From: an uncultured Bacteroidia bacterium
GTDB lineage: Bacteria > Bacteroidota > Bacteroidia > Bacteroidales > F082
Assembly: GCA_902767725.1 (NCBI GenBank)
Contig: CACXIM010000055.1
Span: forward strand, 1 to 32,685
DNA: 32,685 nt
Reading direction: 5' to 3'
Below, one piece after another: positions 1 to 6,833 of this stretch. Every line of letters begins with the position of its first letter. Within the stretch, counting starts at the first letter, position 1. The position numbers were made by a program, and so were the translations under genes. The notes beneath the pieces were generated by a model. It was not told where the DNA came from. It saw only the letters and a program-made list of their open reading frames with translations, and ran no database searches.

Positions 1-1
1 T

Positions 2-700
2 ATGAAACCCAAACTCGTCATCTTCGACCTCGACGGCACGCTGCTCGACACCATCGACGACCTCAAGGAGGCCGTCAACCACGCCATGAGCTTGAGAGGT
101 TTCCCGACTTATACGCGCGACGAAGTCATGGCCATGGTCGGCCACGGCGCCCGCAACCTGATGCGAAAGGCCTTACCCATCGACCGTAAGGATGACAACA
201 TGGTGGATGCCGCCTATAACGACTTCAGGGCATACTACATCACCCATATCGACATACACACAAAGCCTTTTGCTGGAATACAAGACCTCTTGGCCAAGCT
301 ACACCAAGAAGGCGTGATGCTTGCCGTGGCCTCCAACAAGTTCCAAGAAGGCACCGAACACCTCATTAAGGAGTTCTTCCCTGAGATTCCCTTTGTGGCG
401 GTCTTGGGTGGTCGTCCAGACTTTCCGCTCAAGCCAAACCCTGAAATCGTTAACGAAGTATTACTCAAGGCAGGTGTCAAGAAGGAAGATGCCGTCATGA
501 TCGGCGACTCCGACACCGACATGGAGACTGCGGCCAACGGCGGCATCATGGGCGTTGCTGTGAATTGGGGGTATCGGAATATGAGAGACATAAACAATTT
601 GATAATCGGCCCTTCGACCCTTCGACGAGCTCAGGGCTCAGGGGCCGAACTCTTTACGGTGGTAGACACTGCTGAAGAACTACAAAAGTTGTTTTTATAA
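2..700 (+). CDS. gph: HAD-family phosphatase, probably phosphoglycolate phosphatase
   Basis: Predicted cytoplasmic HAD-superfamily hydrolase of 232 residues, the usual size of the Gph group, which removes phosphate from 2-phosphoglycolate. HAD motif I, DLDGTLLDT, has the nucleophile and acid/base aspartates at about residues 9 and 11. A lysine in the LKPNPE segment and motif IV, GDSDTDME, complete the active site. The cap domain lies between motif I and the SNK segment. The start is one base from the window edge, so an upstream start cannot be excluded. Residues about 203-215 (GPSTLRRAQGSGAE region) are encoded by a palindromic repeat at 608-646 and look like an in-frame insertion before the last helix. 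Substrate is inferred from family; other HAD phosphatases look similar. Confidence 0.85.
   Translation: MKPKLVIFDLDGTLLDTIDDLKEAVNHAMSLRGFPTYTRDEVMAMVGHGARNLMRKALPIDRKDDNMVDAAYNDFRAYYITHIDIHTKPFAGIQDLLAKLHQEGVMLAVASNKFQEGTEHLIKEFFPEIPFVAVLGGRPDFPLKPNPEIVNEVLLKAGVKKEDAVMIGDSDTDMETAANGGIMGVAVNWGYRNMRDINNLIIGPSTLRRAQGSGAELFTVVDTAEELQKLFL
608..646. repeat. Palindromic repeat inserted in gph (RPE-like)
   Basis: A semi-palindromic stretch with outer arms CGGCCC and GGGGCCG and the core CCTTCGACGAGCTCAGG. The same core recurs in opposite orientation inside the EFR1 ferredoxin gene at 9075-9096. It is open in the gph frame and gives residues absent from typical Gph proteins at this point. I recognise the core as a word repeated in many bacterial genomes, but copy number in this genome cannot be seen here. 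Confidence 0.75.
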
Positions 701-736
701 TTCTTTGAAGTTTTTTATCAAAAAAGAAAAAATATG

Positions 737-744
737 TATTTTTG
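737..744 (+). promoter_or_regulatory. Bacteroidetes -7 box TATTTTTG for the ATPase gene
   Basis: TATTTTTG fits the TAnnTTTG -7 element and lies 41 bases before the ATG of the DUF4143-type ATPase. I see no convincing TTTG -33 element at the usual spacing. Confidence 0.5.
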
Positions 745-784
745 CGGCATAAATCCGTAGATTGCTACAAATATATTCCATGAA

Positions 785-2023
785 ATGATGTTTTTTGAGC
801 GAAAAACATATCTGCAACAACTCATATCGGCAGAAGGAAACGGCATGATAAAAGTGATTACCGGCATTAGACGATGCGGAAAGTCATTCTTGCTGTTTAA
901 CATCTTTCGCGATTACCTGAAAACAAAAGGAATCCAAGATGACCATATCATCCAAGTAAATTTAGAGGATAGAAGAAACAAACGCTTAAGAGACCCTGAC
1001 GAACTACTGAACCACATTGACCAACAGATGATTGACGAAAACGTGTATTACATTCTATTGGATGAGATACAACTAGTACCCGAGTTCGAAGATGTGCTGA
1101 ATTCCTATTTACACGTTAAAAATGCTGAGGTTTATGTGACAGGATCAAATGCTAAGTTTTTGTCAAAAGATGTCATTACTGAGTTTAGGGGACGTGGTTG
1201 GGAAATAAGGGTGCATCCTTTGAGTTTTGATGAATACTACGAGGCCATAGGAGGCGAAAAAGCGGCCGCTCTTGAGTCATATTACTTGTACGGAGGACTA
1301 CCAGGTGTGATGCAGTTCGAATCATCGGCCGAGAAACAGAACTATTTACGAGAGGTGTTCGAAACGGTATATCTCAAGGATGTATTGGAACGCCACCACC
1401 TTCAGAACGCCGATGGCATGAGAGAACTTATACGCATATTGGCTTCAGGCATCGGCTCAAGTACAAATGTGCGACGTATAGCCAACACTTTCAAATCGGT
1501 TGCCAATATGGAGATTGGACCCAATACCATTACGCGTTATCTCGATCATTTGCAAGATTCATTCATTATCAACGAAGCATTGCGCTATGATGTGAAAGGA
1601 CGCAAATACATTGGCACCGAAACAAAATACTATTTTGAAGACTTGGGCATTCGCAATGCCATTCTCGATTTCCGTCAGATAGAGTTTAATCACACCATGG
1701 AGAACGTTATCTATAACGAACTGCGCAGGCAGGGATTCAGTGTCGACGTTGGACTCGTTGAAATCATCTTGCATGATGCCGAAGGAAAGAGCGTGAGAAA
1801 AAAACTGGAAATCGACTTCGTTGTGAATCGTCATGATGAACGCTTATACATTCAGTCTGCCTTCACATTGCCCGACAAGGAAAAAGTGGAACAAGAGCAA
1901 GCCTCTCTACTTAAAGTATCCGATGGATTTAAGAAAATAATCATATCGGGCGACCGCTTTAGATCGAATTATAACGATGATGGTATTTTGATAATGAGCA
2001 TATTTGATTTCCTGCTAAACTAG
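785..2023 (+). CDS. ATP-binding protein, AAA_14/DUF4143 family
   Basis: A 412-residue AAA-type ATPase of the large AAA_14 plus DUF4143 family, common in anaerobes and of uncertain cellular role. The Walker A motif GIRRCGKS is at residues 27-34. Walker B, ILLDEIQ, has acidic residues at 93-94. A VTGSNAKFLS sensor-like segment is near 120. The C-terminal half, from about residue 190, is the DUF4143 region, with a GTETKYYFEDLGIRNA stretch and a nuclease-like EIDFVVNR segment. The gene looks AT-richer than its neighbours, which suggests acquired DNA. vsr follows 7 bases after its stop, so the two may be cotranscribed. ATG 788 is an equally possible start. No partner that would define a function is visible. 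Confidence 0.85.
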   Translation: MMFFERKTYLQQLISAEGNGMIKVITGIRRCGKSFLLFNIFRDYLKTKGIQDDHIIQVNLEDRRNKRLRDPDELLNHIDQQMIDENVYYILLDEIQLVPEFEDVLNSYLHVKNAEVYVTGSNAKFLSKDVITEFRGRGWEIRVHPLSFDEYYEAIGGEKAAALESYYLYGGLPGVMQFESSAEKQNYLREVFETVYLKDVLERHHLQNADGMRELIRILASGIGSSTNVRRIANTFKSVANMEIGPNTITRYLDHLQDSFIINEALRYDVKGRKYIGTETKYYFEDLGIRNAILDFRQIEFNHTMENVIYNELRRQGFSVDVGLVEIILHDAEGKSVRKKLEIDFVVNRHDERLYIQSAFTLPDKEKVEQEQASLLKVSDGFKKIIISGDRFRSNYNDDGILIMSIFDFLLN

Positions 2024-2030
2024 AGTTGTC

Positions 2031-2579
2031 ATGACCGACCGTCTCACACCCGAACAACGCCACCGCGTGATGTCGCGCATCTACGGCAAAGGCACCAAAC
2101 CCGAGCTGAAGGTCAGGCAATGGCTGTGGCGACATGGTTATCGTTATCGCCTCAACGTGAAGAGCGTGCCTGGTAAACCCGACATCGTCATGCGGCGGTA
2201 TCGCACGGCGATTTTTGTGAATGGGTGTTTTTGGCATGGGCACCATGTAGAGACGTTTCAGGAAACGTCTCTACAGATGGTTAATTCAAAATGCTGCAAA
2301 ATTCCGCAGACGAACAGGGAGTTTTGGGTGAACAAAATCAAAAGAAACCAAGAGCGCGACCAAAAGAATTATCAGTTGCTGCACGACAACGGTTGGCAGG
2401 TCATCGTCATCTGGGAATGCCAACTCACGCCCAAGCGCATCGAGGAGACCATGCTACGCGTGGAGTTGCTGCTCAACGAACATTTCTTGGCTTTGCACCA
2501 GCCGAAGGTGATACCCTACGATGTTCAGGAGACGCCTATTTCTATTGCAGCGGAAGAAGAGAATTACGGAAAGAGGTGA
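2031..2579 (+). CDS. vsr: Very short patch repair endonuclease (Vsr) with an inserted loop
   Basis: Vsr-family mismatch endonuclease, 182 residues; the E. coli enzyme nicks T:G mismatches made by deamination at Dcm sites. From memory of E. coli Vsr, Glu25, Asp51, Cys66, His69 and His71 all fall at identical numbers here (KPELKV, GKPDIV, GCFWHGH); position 64 is Asn instead of His. Position 73, a zinc-ligand Cys in E. coli, is Val, and codon 73 is the first base of a 28-base palindrome. By alignment about 13 extra residues precede KIPQTNREFW, and a Cys-Cys pair at 88-89 might replace the lost ligand. The later WECQL cysteine is present. No cytosine methyltransferase lies nearby, so the gene is an orphan here. 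Activity is uncertain. Confidence 0.85.
   Translation: MTDRLTPEQRHRVMSRIYGKGTKPELKVRQWLWRHGYRYRLNVKSVPGKPDIVMRRYRTAIFVNGCFWHGHHVETFQETSLQMVNSKCCKIPQTNREFWVNKIKRNQERDQKNYQLLHDNGWQVIVIWECQLTPKRIEETMLRVELLLNEHFLALHQPKVIPYDVQETPISIAAEEENYGKR
2247..2274. repeat. 28-base palindrome, copy 1 of 3, inside vsr
   Basis: Arms of 13 bases (GTAGAGACGTTTC and its complement) are separated by a 2-base AG loop, giving 28 bases. Outer arms match the copies at 11461-11488 and 19776-19803; the core differs. It lies within vsr without breaking the frame. Confidence 0.9.
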
Positions 2580-2596
2580 GAATTAAAATATCTTTC

Positions 2597-2604
2597 TATC
2601 TTTG
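2597..2604 (+). promoter_or_regulatory. -7 box TATCTTTG for the OmpA-family gene
   Basis: An exact TAnnTTTG element lies 18 bases after the vsr stop and 29 bases before the OmpA-family ATG, placing the transcription start about 20 bases ahead of that ATG. Confidence 0.75.
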
Positions 2605-2633
2605 CAGTCTCAAACCAATTAAAACACATTAAA

Positions 2634-3737
2634 ATGAAGAAGATTATTACCATAATAGCGATGCTTTTGTTTGCCGGAATGGCTGCTATGGCTCAAGAAA
2701 CCAACTACGCCAAAAGCGACTTCGTCCCCGGTGACGAGATTATTTTTGACGACAACTTTGAAGGGGAGAAGCTTGGCGAGTTTCCGCTGAGGTGGGATTT
2801 ACTGGATGGCTATGCGGAGACGGCGCAGCAGCAGGGACGTAATGTGATTGCGTTCACCGACAACGGACTGGGACAAGTGATGCCGCTGATGAAACAGAAA
2901 TGGGATTGGCTGCCGGAGGTGTTCACGGTGGAGTTCGACCTCTACGTGGCTCCTATGAATACGGGAGACGCGGAGGATTCATCACTCGACATGAGTATTT
3001 ATTTTGGTGAACGCGGCGACGACAGCTATTACAATGCATCTAGCTATGTGAAATTCTGGTACAGGGAAGATGGCTCCTGCAATCTGACATGGAGCCTGCT
3101 GAAACCGGACGGAGACAACCAGTCGAGTGGAGAGAAGATGCTGGGCCTGAACTCGGGCAACAGTGATTATCTGGAAAAAGACAACCCAGTGGTTCCCGGA
3201 GAGTGGAACCACTTCGCTTTCTCGTTCAACCAGCGGGCATTCAAGGGCTATGTGAACGGCGTGCGTATGATCAACGTGCCGGCTATGAAGGCTCCTGGCT
3301 ACCTCTTCTTTGCCAGCGGAGCGTTCTATCGCTACACAGGGTTGAGCAATGTGCGCATCGCGCAAGGTGCCGTGCCGCTCTACGACCGCCTCACCACCGA
3401 CGGCAAAATCGTCTCCTACGCCATCACTTTCGAGACTGGCAAGGCCGATTTGAAGCCGGAATCCGTCATCGAAATCAACCGTGTGGCCAAACTGATGCAA
3501 GAGCATCCCGAGCTTGAATTCGAGGTACAAGGCCATTGTGACAATACCGGTACCGATGCCGTGAACGACCCGCTGAGCCAACAGAGGGCCGAGGCCATCG
3601 TGAACGCCCTCGTGAAGCAAGGTATCGCACAATCACGCCTCACACCCGTGGGCAAAGGTTCGCATTCTCCCATCGCCTCTAACGACACAGCCGAAGGACG
3701 CGCCAAGAACCGCCGAGTGGAGTTCGTAAAGAAATAA
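2634..3737 (+). CDS. Exported OmpA-family protein with LamG-like domain
   Basis: A 367-residue envelope protein. Residues 1-20 form a signal peptide ending AMA before Gln21. Residues about 35-245 resemble a concanavalin/LamG-type beta-sandwich (FDDNFEGEKLGEFPLRWD start, WNHFAFSFNQRAFKGYVNG near the end). Residues about 260-367 form an OmpA C-terminal peptidoglycan-binding domain, with FETGKADLKPES, VQGHCDNTGTD and the closing GRAKNRRVEF. There is no transmembrane barrel, so it is probably a periplasmic or membrane-associated protein that anchors to the wall through the OmpA domain. The sandwich ligand is unknown. A TATCTTTG box sits 29 bases upstream. It converges with the DUF1295 gene, 3 bases between stops, and appears monocistronic. 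Confidence 0.85.
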   Translation: MKKIITIIAMLLFAGMAAMAQETNYAKSDFVPGDEIIFDDNFEGEKLGEFPLRWDLLDGYAETAQQQGRNVIAFTDNGLGQVMPLMKQKWDWLPEVFTVEFDLYVAPMNTGDAEDSSLDMSIYFGERGDDSYYNASSYVKFWYREDGSCNLTWSLLKPDGDNQSSGEKMLGLNSGNSDYLEKDNPVVPGEWNHFAFSFNQRAFKGYVNGVRMINVPAMKAPGYLFFASGAFYRYTGLSNVRIAQGAVPLYDRLTTDGKIVSYAITFETGKADLKPESVIEINRVAKLMQEHPELEFEVQGHCDNTGTDAVNDPLSQQRAEAIVNALVKQGIAQSRLTPVGKGSHSPIASNDTAEGRAKNRRVEFVKK

Positions 3738-3740
3738 ACA

Positions 3741-4589
3741 TCAAATCAGCATCCGCGTCTTTTTCCTATACTCATCATAGCCTGGCTTGTTTTGAAGCTG
3801 GCGCCGTTCCATCATGGGGATGCTGATGAAGAGAAAGAGTGCGGTCATGGCCACAGGAGCAAGGATCAGCCAATCCAAGCCATAGATTGAAGCATACATC
3901 GTCCAAACGCCCCACCACATCGAGATCTCACCGAGGTAGTTGGGATGGCGACCGTGTTTCCAAAAGCCTACATCGCAATATTGACCGGGGTGTTCTTCTC
4001 GAAAACGATGGATCTGGGTGTCAGAAACCAACTGTAAAGTGGCGGCTGAAATGCAAATTGCAAAGCCGAGCCAAGTCAACATGTTGGCCGTTTCCGTAGA
4101 CTCAAACAAACCGAATCCAGGAAGCATGGCTGCGAACACCAAGACGGTCGGCATCATGTTCAAGCCAAAGAAATTGATGACTTGGAAAATGAAAGGCGAC
4201 TGTGTCTCGCGATAACGGGTATAGCGCCAATCCTCATGGGCGAGACCCTTAAAAGTATAAGCCCAATTGCCCGTCAAACGAATGCCCCAATACCAAACGG
4301 CGATGAGCAACAAAACGACTGGCAAGGTAAAGGTCGACTTGTAAAAAGCCCAAACGGTGAACATGACTGGAGGTGCCACACTCCAATAGGGATCGTAAAC
4401 TGACACGTTTTTATAGAAGAGGCCAAATCCCCACACGACAACCGTAGCCACTACATCAGCCAAAAACAAGGCCACAAGCTCGTGCAGTCCCTTGTTTAGC
4501 GTCATGAAAACAAAATAACCTAATAAAATGGCTATCAGATAGATAATACTGACGATAACAATACTAACTGTTTTGGTTTGATTCTTCAT
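3741..4589 (-). CDS. DUF1295 / steroid 5-alpha-reductase-like membrane protein
   Basis: A 282-residue integral membrane protein with about seven hydrophobic segments. The C-terminal half shows the conserved DUF1295/ICMT-like region: RFREEHPGQYCDVGFWKHGRHPNYLGE, which in related enzymes binds cofactor, followed by two membrane helices and PGYDEYRKKT. Family members include isoprenylcysteine methyltransferase-like and NADPH-dependent reductase-like proteins, so substrate and reaction cannot be assigned. It starts 7 bases after the stop of the GH92 mannosidase and is probably the last gene of that operon. No mechanistic link to glycan use is evident, so the pairing may only reflect cotranscription. 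Confidence 0.8.
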   Translation of the reverse strand: MKNQTKTVSIVIVSIIYLIAILLGYFVFMTLNKGLHELVALFLADVVATVVVWGFGLFYKNVSVYDPYWSVAPPVMFTVWAFYKSTFTLPVVLLLIAVWYWGIRLTGNWAYTFKGLAHEDWRYTRYRETQSPFIFQVINFFGLNMMPTVLVFAAMLPGFGLFESTETANMLTWLGFAICISAATLQLVSDTQIHRFREEHPGQYCDVGFWKHGRHPNYLGEISMWWGVWTMYASIYGLDWLILAPVAMTALFLFISIPMMERRQLQNKPGYDEYRKKTRMLI

Positions 4590-4596
4590 GTTCCAA

Positions 4597-6828
4597 TCAT
4601 TTCAAAATAAACTCCAATGTTCCGCCAGCCATGATTTCCTGGTGTGTAATATTGTAATCCTTTATCGCCTTGCCATTGAGCTTCACGCTCTTCACATGGA
4701 TGCGTTCAGGAGTCTTGTTCGGTGCGGAAATCACAAAGTCCATTCCATTCGCAAGATGCAAGGTTGCCTTGTTGAACAATGGCGTGCCAATGACGTATTC
4801 TGCCGACCCCGCATGGAAGGGATAGAAACCGAGGCTTGAGAAGATGTACCAAGCCGACATTTGGCCGCAATCGTCGTTGCCGGCATAGCCGCAAGGCGTG
4901 GCGCGATAGAACTCGCTCCTCACCTGCTCCACCAACTCCTGCGTGCGCTCAGGCTTGCCAGCGAAGTTATAGAGATAAACGGTGTGGTGGCTAGGCTCGT
5001 TGCCATGGGCATATTGTCCGATGAATCCGCTGGCGTTGCCGTTGACTTCACCGCTGGTGGCAGTGAGACTGAAGTTCTCGTCGAGTTTCTTTAAGAAGCC
5101 TTTTGTGCCGCCGAAAAGGTCGATGAGGCCTTGCGGGTCTTGCGGCACAAACCACATATACTGCCAAGCATTGCCTTCCACGAAGCAAGGCTGTTCGTAC
5201 GACAACGGATCGAAGCCTTCCATCCAGTTGCCTTTTTCGTCCTTGGGACGAAAGAAGCCCGTTTCTGGGTCGAAGAGGTTTTTATAGAACATACTACGAC
5301 GATAGAAACGTTCATAGTCTTCGGTTTTGCCGAGTTTCTTTGCCACCAAAGCCACGCAAGCATCATCAAAAGCCTGCTCCATGGTAATACTGACGCTCTC
5401 GTCTTGCAAGGTTTGTGGCATGTAGCCGTATTGTTCCCAAATCTCAAACGGTGAGTTGAAGTGGCTCCGTGTGCTACTCTCGACCATAGCTTGATAGGCC
5501 TCCTCCACATCGATGCCGGGAATCTCAGCGAGGATAGCATCGGCAAGCACAGGGATGGCATGGTTGCCAATCATGCAATAGTTGTCTTGTCCCCAGAGAT
5601 CCCAAATGGGCAGGTAACCATAGGTTTTGTGGTGCAGCACCATGTCGCGGACAAACTGCGCGGCAATGTCGGGCGCTATGAGCGTATACAGCGGATGTGC
5701 AGCGCGGAAGGTGTCCCAAAGGCTGAACGTGCTGTGATACGTCTGTCCCTCAGGCATCTGCTTGATCTCGAAATTGGTATCCATATAACGGCCATCCACG
5801 TCGCTCATAGTATTGGGTTGCATCAATAAGTGGTATAGACCCGTGTAGAATATGGTCTTTTGCTCTTCGGTGCCTTCGATGTCGATGCGGCTGAGTTCAC
5901 GTTGCCAAATGTCGTGGGCAGCTTTGACATAGCCGTCAAAATCCCAACTTTGGGCTTCGGCCAGCATGTTTTTCCTTGCGCCTTCGTTGTCAACGGGCGA
6001 GATGGCGACTTTAATAATCAGTTCGTTTCCTTCTTTGGAGTCAAAACTCAAAGCTGCGCGCAAGGTGCGACCATTGACAATATCACTATTTCCGACACTC
6101 AACCCGCCATTCATCAACAGATGCTGGTTGAACGGCCTTGAAAACTCAGCGCGGAAATACACTTTGCGCATCTTGGCCCAGCCCGTGACGACGCGGTAGC
6201 CTTCAATAGTGTGGTCATCGACGAGGCGAATCTGTGCTTGGATCACATCGTAAGTGCGGCGTTTGGAGTAATAGGCCTCGCCACGGAAGGTGCCACGGTC
6301 AAGATCGAGCACCACGGTCTGAGGCTGTCCCTCGGGAAAAGTATAACGATGGATGCCCGTGCGCGTAGTGGCTGAAAGCTCCACATTGACATTACTCTCC
6401 TGTAACAATACCTGATAATACCCTGGGCAAGCGGACTCTTTGTCATGGCTATAATGCTGTCCGAAGTCGGCAGCTTTCAACTGCTCGGGTGTCACTGCTG
6501 TGCACAAGGGCATGAGACTCACATCGATGAGGTCGGTGCAGCCCGTGCCACTGAGGTGGGTATGGGTGAAGCCATAGATGATGTCTTTGTTGTAGTCGTA
6601 GCCCGAACATGGATCCCATGTCACCATCAGCTCAGTCTCAGGACTCAGTTGTACCATGCCTTGTGGCATCGTGGCGCCCGGGAATGTGCTTCCACTGAGG
6701 GCCCCTGTCTCATCGGTCTGTGTGCCGATAAAAGGGTTTACAAATTGCGTGTAGTCGTTAGTGCTTTGGGCGCAGAGGAAGAAGGGCAGCAACAGAATTG
6801 CTGCCAAAAAAACTTTGTTTTTTGTCAT
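4597..6828 (-). CDS. GH92 family alpha-mannosidase, exported
   Basis: A 743-residue glycoside hydrolase of family 92, calcium-dependent exo-acting alpha-mannosidases that trim mannose from N-glycans and yeast mannans. Residues 1-20 are a signal peptide (FFLCA end; a lipoprotein is less likely). The N-terminal sandwich starts with YTQFVNPFIGTQTDETG and contains FPGATMPQGMVQLSPET. The catalytic (alpha/alpha)6 part has TYHSTFSLWDTFRAAHPLY, GNAWQYMWFVPQD, GNEPSHHTVYLYNFAGKP and GNDDCGQMSAWYIFSSLGFYP, all family hallmarks. Length is typical and no key segment is missing. It lies 5 bases behind the T9SS-tailed gene and 7 bases ahead of DUF1295. Linkage preference within GH92 cannot be read from sequence alone. 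Confidence 0.93.
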   Translation of the reverse strand: MTKNKVFLAAILLLPFFLCAQSTNDYTQFVNPFIGTQTDETGALSGSTFPGATMPQGMVQLSPETELMVTWDPCSGYDYNKDIIYGFTHTHLSGTGCTDLIDVSLMPLCTAVTPEQLKAADFGQHYSHDKESACPGYYQVLLQESNVNVELSATTRTGIHRYTFPEGQPQTVVLDLDRGTFRGEAYYSKRRTYDVIQAQIRLVDDHTIEGYRVVTGWAKMRKVYFRAEFSRPFNQHLLMNGGLSVGNSDIVNGRTLRAALSFDSKEGNELIIKVAISPVDNEGARKNMLAEAQSWDFDGYVKAAHDIWQRELSRIDIEGTEEQKTIFYTGLYHLLMQPNTMSDVDGRYMDTNFEIKQMPEGQTYHSTFSLWDTFRAAHPLYTLIAPDIAAQFVRDMVLHHKTYGYLPIWDLWGQDNYCMIGNHAIPVLADAILAEIPGIDVEEAYQAMVESSTRSHFNSPFEIWEQYGYMPQTLQDESVSITMEQAFDDACVALVAKKLGKTEDYERFYRRSMFYKNLFDPETGFFRPKDEKGNWMEGFDPLSYEQPCFVEGNAWQYMWFVPQDPQGLIDLFGGTKGFLKKLDENFSLTATSGEVNGNASGFIGQYAHGNEPSHHTVYLYNFAGKPERTQELVEQVRSEFYRATPCGYAGNDDCGQMSAWYIFSSLGFYPFHAGSAEYVIGTPLFNKATLHLANGMDFVISAPNKTPERIHVKSVKLNGKAIKDYNITHQEIMAGGTLEFILK

Positions 6829-6833
6829 AGTTG

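Noticed and set aside
785-2579. ATPase plus Vsr as a new defence system
   Set aside because: Adjacency of a DUF4143 ATPase and an orphan Vsr is not enough; both families are common alone, and no other defence gene is present.
2982-3632. Minus-strand open frame opposite the OmpA-family gene
   Set aside because: No motifs or promoter, and the plus-strand gene has signal peptide and OmpA domain.
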